NCBI GenBank assembly: GCA_963575745.1
Contig: CAUYUJ010016371.1
Coordinates: 616,726 to 680,725 of the forward strand
Source: Prorocentrum cordatum
Taxonomy: Eukaryota > Sar > Dinophyceae > Prorocentrales > Prorocentraceae
Direction of reading: 5' to 3'
Length of the DNA: 64,000 nt
The translations under genes were made by a program, and so were the position numbers. Below, in pieces: positions 46,078 to 58,804 of the stretch. A model generated the notes under the pieces. It did not search any database. It was given only the letters and a program-made list of their open reading frames with translations, and had not been told where the DNA came from. Within the stretch, counting starts at the first letter, position 1. Each line of letters begins with the position of its first letter.

Positions 46078-46612
46078 GATCATCATCACCATCACCATCA
46101 TCAGCATCATCAGCAGCAGCATCATCATCATCATCAGCATCATCATCACCATTCCGCGTCCTCCTCATCATCCTCCTTTTCCTCCTCCTCCTCCTCCCTC
46201 TCCTCCTCCTCCTCTTCCTTATCCTCCCCATCCGCCGCCTCCTCTTTTCCCTTCCCTTCCCCCTCACCCTCCTCCTCCTCCTCTTCCTCCTATTGCCTCC
46301 CTCCTCCTTCTCCTCCTACCCTCCTCCTCCTCGTCTCCTCCTCCTCTCCGTTCTCCTCCTCCACCTCCTCTCCTTGTATTTCCTCAAGTTCCCTTCTCCT
46401 CCTCCTCCTCCGCCTCCTCCTCTTCCCTCCTCCTCCTCCTCCGGGGCCATCTCGAACGGTCCGGATACAAAGTCCATGGAGGCGGTTTCTCCTACCTCCT
46501 CCTCCTCTTCCATGTATTTTCCTCAGGTTTCCTCCTCCTCCTCCTCCTTCCTCCTCCTCCTCCTCCTCCTCCTCCTCCTCCTCCTCCTCCTCCTCCTCCC
46601 CCTCCCCCTCCT
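44841..46612. repeat. CCT-CAT-CCT microsatellite block, about 1.8 kb
   Basis: CCT/TTC-rich (44841-45290), CAT/ACC-rich (45290-46155, with a pure GTC run at 45938-45960), then CCT-rich (46155-46610). Very long Ser, His or Ile frames across it are artefacts of the triplet period. Confidence 0.97.
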
Positions 46613-46699
46613 TGCACCCTTGGCCCCTTGAACGCAACCGTCCAGCTCCCGAGGGCCAAGCGGCGCACAGGGGAGGGGGAAGAGGAAAACGGCGGGGGC

Positions 46700-48300
46700 A
46701 ACTACATTGGTAGCTGCTCCGCTGGCACCATCCAACTTCGACCCAACCTCTGGCCGTCGGATAGATTGGCGCCAGCCTTTAGTTCGGCCATGCTCTGACC
46801 GGCTCCTCGACTGCAGGGGCCGCATGGGCACGGGGTCGAGAGGTTACGCGAGCGCGCAATGCCGAAAGCGCCACAGCGTGAACACCGAAAGATCCCCCCG
46901 CCCAGGCCACAGGCGGTGCGACTTATCATATTCCTCGCAATCTTTAGTTAGGACCACGCTACATGGGAGGGCAAACGTAACCCCGTCCTTGACTGGGCCC
47001 TTTCCGCCACACAAGAAACAATGACACCTTGTTCCGCTCTGCCAGCTCTGACGGCATTGTGCCCATTCGCATCACCAAACAATTCAGGCCTCCCCGCGTT
47101 CTTTCTAGAGGGCGCGAGCGTGATGTTGGTGACACTAAATCCCCCTCTCCGAGAAAATAGACAACATCGGAGCATGGAGAATCCAAATTTGCCTGATCGC
47201 TCAGACACGGATATGCACAGTGCTCGGGCATCGGACTATTTGGGCGCAGTTTGCCCCCCGCCCACCCCCGCCAACCGATCGGCCTCGCGATGTCCCGTCC
47301 AGGCCCAGACAAGGTATGTTGGTCGATCGCGTTCGCGAGGGAGCGGCGCCACCGAACTTTTATCAAAGTGATGCGTTATCTCCCGAACTTCTGGCTAATG
47401 GCACAGATCTGCACACGGGGCTCTGAATAACTACGCAGGGCCATCCATGCATTGCTCTGCCCCTTTCAGCCACGCATCCAAGACCACCCGACAATCTACA
47501 GCGACCGTGACAGGACCAACAGCTAGACGCCAAAGACACGCAAGCAGCGCATACACCCCCCCGCCTCCAGCCTCTTGCGCAGGATGGGGCAAGGGGCCAT
47601 GCAAGGAGACAGCGGTAGCAGCGTTCGGATCCATTGAGACAACAGCCCATCCTGGCCCAGCGAGCGACAGTTCGGGGTCCATGGCCGAACCGCCTATGCT
47701 AGCCCGTCCTGATAGGAGGCCCACGCGGGGCCTCTCCCCTCGACCCGCTCGGCCATGCTGATCGGGAGCAGGCCGCGCATCTTCGGGGGGGGGGGCGTCA
47801 GCCCGCCGAGCGCGCCTGGGCCATGGGCTCCGGTCGCAATTGAACCTAAGTCGGGCATATCCCGAAGCCCGGGATGCACGGGGTTCTTTGCATCTGCGTG
47901 CCGGGCTCTTGGCGGCATATCTGACATACGCAATCTGCGGTCCTCGAACGGGCGCGCGCGCGAGCAGGAAATCCTCCCGACGCGAGCCCAGACAACGACA
48001 GGGATGTCCCACCCCACCCCACTCGCGGCGCAACTTGACGAAGGGCGCCGCGAGCAGGAGAGACGTCGCCCCAGACAATTTCGCACCAACTCTGCCCCGA
48101 AGAACTTCCTAGGTGTCCCTCATGATCAGCTTCCTGAGAGATTTCTTCCCCTGGTCCCGAATCTCCTGGGCCATGCCAGACCCGGTCTCCCAGAAACTGC
48201 TCGTCGGGCTCAAGCCGAGTCTTTTCAACGTGAGAACAACCGCTCCCACAGGTCCTCGAACATCCGACCAAGCGGGGCCAGGCCGGCAGAGATGAAGGGG
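46700..48300 (-). pseudogene. 3' part of a LINE: RNase H-like domain and Cys-rich tail, decayed
   Basis: The minus frame at 47431-48078 ends in an RNase H-like segment: GGSAMDPELSLAGPGWAVVS (residues ~129-148), then PAQEAGGGGVYALLACLWRL and VTVAVDCRVVLDAW. This follows the family order DGSA..GWAVV...ALL..L...DCR.VV. The first catalytic Asp is replaced (IGGSA), so activity is unlikely. A later frame reads IKVRWRRSLANAIDQHTL (near 47330), resembling the K-V-x-x-H-x-S segment before the last catalytic Asp. Further on (about 46900-47030) HCFLCGGKGPVKDG resembles a terminal CxxC site. It shares strand and domain order with the reverse transcriptase at 58.8-60.5 kb and is inferred to be the other half of the same element. 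Confidence 0.6.
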
Positions 48301-48658
48301 CCCCAGGACACACAGGTAATACACACAAATAAAAGGATTCCCCATATTTTCCCATACGTTCTGGATTTCTGTCTTCCCCCCCACTGCCCATATTTTCCCA
48401 CATTTTCTGGGGAATCGACGATCAGTTATTGCCTGGGGAGCACGATCGAGACGAGCTCGCGGGGCACCCGGCGGCGCCCCACCTCCTCGCACTGCCTGCG
48501 ACCAAGCCGGGAGGGGCAGCTCGTTCGCAGAGAACTCGCGGGCAGTTTTGAATACATGGGATGTTTAAGCAGATGGGATTTTTACTACATGATCCACAAC
48601 GTCTGTTCCTGCCAACGGGGCTTCTGTTCCTGCCAACGGGGCTTTGGAAATCAGCCCC
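48301..48658 (-). other. Left flank of the foldback element; local duplications
   Basis: A 21-base direct repeat (CTGTTCCTGCCAACGGGGCT, twice in 48602-48644) and a ~48-base duplication of CCATATTTTCCCA (near 48340 and 48390). It is presumably decayed LINE sequence, though no motif is clear. Confidence 0.4.
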
Positions 48659-49057
48659 CTGCGGTGATGGATCCTGATGATGGCGGTGATGATCATGACG
48701 ATGGTGATGGCATTGGACGAGGGCGATGATGATGATGATGATGATGATGATTGTGACGATGGCGTGGAGGGTGATGGTGGTGTTGGTGTTGGTGGCGAAG
48801 AAGATGATGATGATGGTGATGATGATGATGGTGATGATCATGATGAGCCCGTCATCATCAGTACCACCACCCTCCTCATCGTCATCATCGTCGTCATCGG
48901 GGGAAGAGGGGAGGATGATCCGGAAGAGCATGGAAGGGGAGGAAGTCCACTGGAGGGAGAGCATGGTGAGATGCTGTTTCGAGGTCCACTGGCTTTGGGC
49001 GCCAGCGCCCGTCAGCGGGGCCACCGCGAATTGGGGGGTTCGCAATCCCCTCCTGGT

Positions 49058-49100
<43 letters not shown>

Positions 49101-49374
49101 AGTCGGTCCCAAATCGGTTCAAAATCGGCCCCCAGACCCCTGCCAGGGTGCATTCGGATCAGTTTCCCGTCCGGGATCGACTTCTGGGGGCCCCGGAGTC
49201 CGAAGCCGGCCTTCACAAGCCGAAGTCGAGGATCAATCCCCTGAACCGATGATCGCTGACACTGGTGTCCGTTTGCAATCTTTTGCAGGCCTGGCCACGT
49301 CGGGCCCGCAGCCTCGGCTGTGCGTGCGTCGAGAGCTCCGAATCCCCAATAGGTGCATACGGGAGCTGGGAATC

Positions 49375-50560
<1,186 letters not shown>

Positions 50561-51457
50561 GCGGGGCGACGAGGCCTCGTCGCACCGCGAACAAGAGGTT
50601 CGGCCGTTTTCGGCCTCCGGGGGCCCTCAGAGGGCCCCAGGGCCGTGACCCAAAAACGACTTGGAAGGAAGAGCACCTCGCCGCGCCGCGAACGAAAATC
50701 ATGACGGGAGGTTTTCAGCCGCTTTCGGATTCCGAAGGCTCCTTACAGGGCCTTGGGACCGTCAGCAGAACCGGCTGGGACGGAAACCCCCTCCCCCGCG
50801 GGCTCCTGGGAGGGGGTGGCCGGGGGTGGCGGCAACGCGACCCCTGAGGATCCGAGACGGCCCACGAGAACCCCAAAGTGGCTCGGGCTCGGGAATGGAT
50901 GCTCAGGACGGACGAGGGAAGCGTGGCGGAGGATGAGGAGGACAAGAGGGGAGGGAGGAGAAGGTGGAGGAAGAGAAGGAGCGGGAGATTGAAGCGGGGA
51001 GGAAAGGGAGGATGAGGAGGAGCAGGGATCTTCTTCGAGGAGGTGGCGTCGAGCAGGAGGAGGAGGAGGAGGAGGAGGGAGGGATGATGATGATGATGAT
51101 GATGGTGACGATGCGGACGATGATGACGATGACGACGGCGACGACGACGATGATGATGATGATGGTGATGATGTCTGCGTGCCCAGCTAAATTTATAGCG
51201 GGTGCAAAGTGCACGTATTGCTGACATATCTTCAAAAGTTGATGTATACTAGGCTCCGGCTTACATGTGTACATATACACATATGTACAAACGTATTTCT
51301 ATGCATGTATACACACATATACGTACGTAAAACGTGGGCAGGCCCGTCCGTTCAAGTACACGCATACATATACATGCACTGCCATGGACAAAGTCTGCCA
51401 ATCCGCGCGCGCACAATCATATGCACACATATGTGTAAGCATACCACAACACTCATA

Positions 51458-51652
51458 CGGTAGGTTCGCGTCGCGTCGACCGGCGGCGACCCCGCCGCCG
51501 GCGTTCAACGTTGAGCGCCGGCGGCGGCCCAGAATCGCTCGACGTCGAAAGATCTGTCGTTGGGGGAACCGCCGATCGTTCAAGGTTGAACGATCCACGC
51601 GGTGTCGGCAACCAACGCCGGGGTCGACGCGACGCGGACCTGCCTTCTACAT
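51458..51652 (-). repeat. Left-arm hairpin module
   Basis: Contains GCCGGCGTTCAACGTTGAGC and GATCGTTCAAGGTTGAACGA inverted repeats and GGCGGCGACCCCGCCGCCGG. It is the reverse complement of 55610-55802 and related to 70-290. CA/TG-rich DNA (51255-51460 and 51655-51800) flanks it on both sides. Confidence 0.88.
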
Positions 51653-51869
51653 CTAAGTGTGTGCGCACACACATTCGCACATTCATTCACACATACACTC
51701 GAAAATACATATTCATTCACATGCATCCACATGCGCTTACACGCATACAACTATGCATACTTGTATGTATATGCGAGTGTAGGCATTCACACAAACACCC
51801 GCTTTCACACATAACCGAACAGAGGCTTAGATACATCCGTATCCATAAGTACCGCACGGCCGAGAAGGT

Positions 51870-52250
51870 TCAGCATGTGTTCTACATAGGCGAGTGGGCG
51901 AAACCACTCCCACATGTGAAACATATCAGAAATCCAGCCGCGGAGGCTTTCTGTACCGCTCACATAGGCGAGTGGGCCGGCCCACTCCCCTATGTGAACC
52001 ATACCAGGAATCCTCCTGCGGAGGCTGTCTGTACTGGTCACATAAGCGAGCGGGCCAGCCCACTCCCCCCATGTGAGCCATACCGGAAATCCGGCCGCGG
52101 AGGTTTTCCTGTTCTGGTTACATTGGCGAGTGGGCTGGCCCCCCCTATGTGAACCATACCAGAAATCCGGCCGCGGAGGCTTTCTGTATTTGTCATATAG
52201 GCGAGTGGGCCGGCCCACTCCACTATGTGATCCATACCAGAGCACCGTGC
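51870..52250. repeat. Left-arm palindromic minisatellite, about 78-bp unit, 5 copies
   Basis: GAGTGGGCCGGCCCACTC-type cores lie near 51893, 51971, 52047, 52128 and 52203. Between them runs CATACCAGAAATCC.GCCGCGG followed by AGGCTTTCTGTA. Mirrored at 55020-55385. Confidence 0.9.
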
Positions 52251-52439
52251 ACGAAAGGGGTGCGCGTGCGAGGATGAACGATCGCGCGCGAGCTGCAGCT
52301 CGGCGGTCGCACCTCCTCCTCCTCCTCCTCTCCTACCCCGTTTTCTCTCTTATCTCCCCCTCCTCTTCACCTAAATCATCTTCCGCCCTTCCTCCATCTC
52401 ATCAGCAACCACCACCAACTTCACCACCCCCTCGTCATT

Positions 52440-53290
52440 TTAGGAAACGCCAACCAAGAAACTACAAATAACACATAATCGAAATAAGAAAACCTGCAAT
52501 CCGAAAGAAACCCTGGTCATGAAACTACAACGCTGCTCAAAAAAAAAAAAAAAAAAAAAAAAACAAGCCATTCTCAAAAACAACATACCGTACAACGTTG
52601 TGCAAACAAACAACCAAAATGCAACCACATGCATGTATGAAACAAAACTCTGGTCGTGAAGCCGCAACGTGGTGCAAAACAACAACATAAAAAAAAAAAA
52701 ACATCTGATCATGCATGTATAACTTGGTGCAAAAAAATCAAAAAATCAGATCATGAATATACAACGTGGTGCAAAAAACAAAACAACAAAATATGTTCAT
52801 GCATATACAACGCTGCGCAAACGAAACTCACAAAAACAAAATCCCGATCATGTAAAAGTAACGTGGTGCAGCATCCACAATGAAAACGCATGTTTTCTAA
52901 TTCATGTTAACCAATGTTAGCGCAAATTCAACATTTAGCATACTCTAGTAAAGGTTTATGTTAAAAACAAAGTAAACCAAGGTAAAGTTTAACTCGAGCG
53001 AGGTTTTTCGCTTAACATGAACTTAACTTGAATTGACAAAGCAAGATAAACTTATATCACAAGCCATAAACGTTTACAAGCACGGTAAGTCATGCTAAAC
53101 AAATCAAAACTTTGTGTGATGTTATACGTGCTTGTTGATGTTGCAAGTGATTGGGTCTACGTTATATTTGGTAGTCGCTGTTATTAAGATGGTATAAGAG
53201 TGGATGTGCGGCTTATACATGTTTGTGTAGAGGTTATGATTATGTATATCTAGCTAACTCAAGTTTAAACCAAAATTCATCTAAGTATGT
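52440..53290. repeat. AT-rich segment of the left arm with ACGTGGTGCAAAA units
   Basis: Markedly A-rich relative to the window. About seven units of GATCATG.ATATACAACGTGG followed by TGCAAAA lie in 52500-52870, and A-runs occur, including 25 A's at 52539-52563. The matching right-arm site has only TTTT, so the run arose or shrank after arm duplication. The remainder (52880-53290) has GTTTAAC/GTTAAC-rich unique sequence mirrored at 54020-54420. Confidence 0.88.
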
Positions 53291-54015
53291 GAACCATGTC
53301 AGGAAGCTTGCCGCGTCAAGATTGCTGATATGGTTTACATACGGGAGTGGGCCGGCCCACTCCCCTGTGTAAACCATACCAGCAATCTTGACGTGCGCAA
53401 AATTTCTGAATATGGTTTACATAGGAAGTGGGCCGGCCCACTCCCCATGTAATACCAAACTAGAAATCTTGCCGCGCAAAATTATTTGGGATGGTTTACA
53501 TAATTAGGGGAGTGGGCCCCCGGCCCCCTCCCCTATGTAAACCATGAGCGCCGCACGCCCCAGTTGTACGATTCTCGACAATGTAAACTGGGAGTGCGCG
53601 CCATGGTGTACATAGGGAGTGGGCCGGCCCACTCCCCAAAGTAAACACCATGAGCGCGCACACCCACTTTACACAATCAACCTCCATGCTTCCTCGAAGT
53701 TGATGTTAGGGTGGGGGTGGCGCGCTCATGGTTTACATGGGGCTGGGCCGGCCCATTTCTCCCCTAAGTAAACCATGAGCGCCGCACTCCCAGTATTCAT
53801 TGTGCGAAATCGTACAACGGGCGTGCGCGCTCATGCTGGCGTGCGCGCTCATGTTTTACATAGGGGAGTGGGCCGCCCACTCCCCTATGTAAACCATACC
53901 AGAAATCTTGCCGCGGCAAGCTTTCTGGCATGTTTTACATAGGGGAGTGGGCCGGCCCACTCCCCTTATGTAAACCATATCAGAAATCTTGCCGCGGCTA
54001 GCTTTCTGGTATGGT
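53290..54015. repeat. Central palindromic core: seven nested perfect or near-perfect palindromes
   Basis: Cores of the type GGAGTGGGCCGGCCCACTCC lie near 53344, 53427, 53510, 53617, 53740, 53865 and 53943, most extended outward by GTTTACATAGGG/CCCTATGTAAAC. Alternating with them are CTTGCCGCGGCAAG-type palindromes (for example near 53911). The symmetry centre is near 53684, at CAATCAACCTCCATG...CGAAGTTGATG. Confidence 0.93.
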
Positions 54016-54840
54016 TCGCGTACTTAGATGAACTTTGGTTTAAACTGGAGTTAGCTAGATATAAATAGTTATAACCTCTACACAATCATGTATAAGCCGC
54101 ACATCACCTCTTATAACATCTTGATAACAGCGACAAACAGTTACACTTGCAACATCGACCTAAACACGTATAGCATCACATACACCTTATAACATTTGTT
54201 TAACACGAATTACCTTGCTTGTACACGTTTATGGCTTGTGATATAAGTTTGTCTTGCTTGGCTAATTCAAGTTAAGCTCACGTTATGCGAAACACCTCGC
54301 CCAAGTTAAACTTTACCTTGGTTTAAGTTGATTTAACATAGACACTCACTACAGTATGCTAAATGTTAAATTTGCGTTAACACTGGTTAATATGAATTAG
54401 AAACATGCGTTTTCATTGTAGATGTTGCGCCACGTTATGCTTTCATGATCGGGACTTTGTTTTTGTGAGTTTGTTGCGCCGCGTTGTATATGCATGAACA
54501 TATTGTTGTTTTGTTTGTTTTTTGCACCACGTTTGTATATTCATATAATATAATGTTTTTGAGTTTTTTCACTCAAGTTATAAAATGCATGAATCAGATG
54601 TTACTTTTAATGTTTGTTGTTTTGCACAGTTGCGGTTTCATGATCAACGATTTGTTTCATACATGCATGTGGGTTGCATGTTTTGTGGTTTGCTTAGCAC
54701 AAAACGTGTTACGGTATGTGTTTTGAGAATGGCTTGTACTTTTGAGCAACGTTGTAAATTGATGACCAGATTTCCTTCTGGTTGCACGTTTTCTTATTTT
54801 AGATTATCGTTATTATGTTAGTTATCTTGGTTGGCGTTTC
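54016..54840. repeat. AT-rich segment of the right arm
   Basis: Reverse complement of 52440-53290. ATAACCTCTACACAATCATG and GTTTAAGTTGATTTAACATA match left-arm counterparts. The TTTTGCACCACGTT units are fewer and more diverged than on the left. Confidence 0.88.
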
Positions 54841-55019
54841 TCTAAAGAGACGGAGGGGTGAGTGGGGGTGCTGATGAGAAGGAGGAGAGGGCGGAAAGAT
54901 GATGAGGTGGAGGAGGGGGAGAAACGGGGAAGGAGGAGGAGGAGGAGGCGCGACCGCCGAGCTGCAGCTCGCGCGCGATCGTTCATCCTCGCACGCGCAC
55001 CCCTTTCGTGCACGGAGCT

Positions 55020-55385
55020 CTGGTACGGATCACATAAGGGAGTGGGCCGGCCCACCAGCCTATGTGACAAAAACAGAAAGCCTGCGCGGCCGGATTTCTG
55101 GTATGGTTCACATAGGGGGGGGGCCAGCCCACTCGCCAATATAACCAGAACTGGAAAACCTCCGCGGCCGGATTTCCGGCATGGCTCACATGGGGGAGTG
55201 GGCTGGCCCGCTCGCTTATGTGACCAGTACAGACAGCCTCCGCAGGAGGATTCCTGGTATGGTTCACATAGGGGAGTAGGCCGGCCCACTCGCCTATGTG
55301 AGCAGTACAGAAAGCCTCCGCGGCTGGATTTCTGATATGTTTCACATATGGGAGTGGGTTCGCCCACTCGCCTATGTAAAACATG
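55020..55385. repeat. Right-arm palindromic minisatellite
   Basis: Five GAGTGGGCCGGCCCAC-type cores near 55035, 55116, 55193, 55271 and 55349, step about 78. Mirror image of 51870-52250. Most cores have lost perfect symmetry. Confidence 0.88.
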
Positions 55386-55609
55386 CTGAGCCTTCTCGGC
55401 CGTGCGGCACTTATGGATACGGAAGTATATAAGACTCTGTTTGGTTTATGTGTGCAAGCGTGTGTTTGTGTGAATGCCTACACTCGCATATACATACAAG
55501 TATGCATAGTTGTATGCGTGTAAGCGCATGTGGATGCATGTGAATGAATATGTGTTTTCGAATGTATGCGTGAATGAATGTGCGAATGTGTGTGCGCACA
55601 CACTTAGAT

Positions 55610-55802
55610 GTATACGTCATGTCCGCGTCGTGTCGACCCCGGCGTTGGTTGCCGACGCCGCGTGGATCGTTCAACCTTGAACGATCGGCGGTTCCCCCAA
55701 CGACAGATCGTTCAACGTCGAGCGATTCTGGGCTGCCGGCGGCGCTCAACGTTGAACGCCGGCGGCGGGGTCGCCGCCGGTCGACACGACGCGAACCTAC
55801 TG
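55610..55802 (+). repeat. Right-arm hairpin module
   Basis: A perfect inverted repeat GATCGTTCAA-CC-TTGAACGATC lies at about 55667-55688, followed by AGATCGTTCAACGTCGAGCG, CGCTCAACGTTGAACGCC and GGTCGCCGCCGGTCGAC. Mirror image of 51458-51652. Confidence 0.9.
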
Positions 55803-56824
55803 CATGAGTGTTGTGGCATGGTTACACATATGTGTGCGTGCGCGCGCGGGTTGGCAGACTTTGTCCATGGCAGTGCATGTATGTGTACGTGTGTACTTGA
55901 ACGGACGGGTCTGCCCACGTTTTTACGTACGTATATGTATTTGTGTACATGCATAGAAATACGTTTGTACATATGTGTGTATATGTACACATGTAAGCCG
56001 GAGCCTATTATACATCAGTTTTTAAAGATATGTCAGAAGTACGCGCACTTTGCACCCGCTTTAAATTTAGCTGGGCACGTGGACATCATCATCACCATCA
56101 TCATCATCGTCGTCGTCGCCGTCGTCATCGTCATCATCGTCCGCATCGTCACCATCATCATCATCATCAACCGTCAGCTTTGGTCCCCCCTCGTAGTCGT
56201 CGTCTTTGTCCTCCTCCTCCTCCTCGTCGTCCTCCTCCTCCTCCTCCTCTTAACCGTTCTATATATTCCCGTCCTCCTCCCTCCCTCCTCCTCCTCCTCC
56301 TCCTGCTCGACGCCGCCTCCTCGAAGAAGATCCCTGCTCCTCCTCATCCTCCCTTTCCTCCTCTTTCTTCATCTCCCGCCCTTCTCTTTTCCTCCACCTT
56401 CTGCCCTTCTCCCCTGCTTGTCCTCCTTATCCCTCCGCCCCCCGCACTTCCCCTCTCGTCCGTCCATGAGCCTTCCATATCCCGGCCCCGAAGCCACTTT
56501 GGGTGTCTCGCGGGCACGCTCGGATCCTCAGGGGTCGCGATGCGCCACCCAGCCGGCCACCCCCATCCCCAGGAGCCCGCCGGGGGGAGGGGGTTTTCCG
56601 TCACAAGCCTTCTACTGACGTCCCAAGCCCTGTAAGGAGCCTTCGGAATCCGAAAGCGGCTGAAAACCTCCCGTCATGATTTTCGTTCGCGGCGCGGCGA
56701 GGTGCTCTACCTTCCAAGTCGTTTTTGGGTCGCGGCCCTGGGGCCCTCTGAGGGCCCCCGGAGGCCGAAAACGGCCGAACCTCTTGTTCGCGGTGCGACG
56801 AGGCCTCGTCGCCCCGCTGGCCCG

Positions 56825-58140
<1,316 letters not shown>

Positions 58141-58416
58141 TACCAGCTCCCGTATGCACCTATGGGGGATTCGGAGCTCTCGACGCACGCCCCGCCGAGG
58201 CTACGGGCACGACGTGGCCCGGCCTGCAAAAGATTGCAAACGGACACCAGTGCCAGCGATCATCGATTCAGGAGATTGTTCGTCGACTTCGGTTTTTGGA
58301 GGCCGGCTTCGGACTCAGGGGCCCCCAGAAGTCGATCCCCGACGGGAAACTGATCCGAATGCACCCTGGCAAGGGTCTGGGGACCGATTTTGAACCGATT
58401 TGGGACCGGCAGTCGT

Positions 58417-58457
<41 letters not shown>

Positions 58458-58804
58458 TCGACCAGGAGGGGATGGCGAACCCTCCAATTCGGGGTGGCCC
58501 CGCTGACGGGCGTTGGCGCCCAAAGCCAGTGGACCTCGAAACAGCATCTCACCATGCTCTCCCACCAGTGGACCTCCTCCCCTTCCATGCTCTTCCTGAT
58601 CACCCTCCCCTCTTCCCCCGATGACGACGATGATGACGATGAGGAAGGTGGTGGTACTGATGCTGACGAGCTCATCATGATTATCACAATCATCATCACC
58701 ATCATCATCATCTTCATCACCAACACCAACACTACCATCACCATCCACACCATCGTCACAATCATCCTCCTCCACCTCCTCATCATTGTGAGGACTGTGG
58801 TGAT

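Noticed and set aside
44671-46798. Long Ser-, Ile- and His-rich frames
   Set aside because: Direct translation of CCT and CAT microsatellites in three frames.
53690-53720. GTTAGGGTGGGGG as a telomere-like repeat
   Set aside because: Single occurrence with no tandem array.
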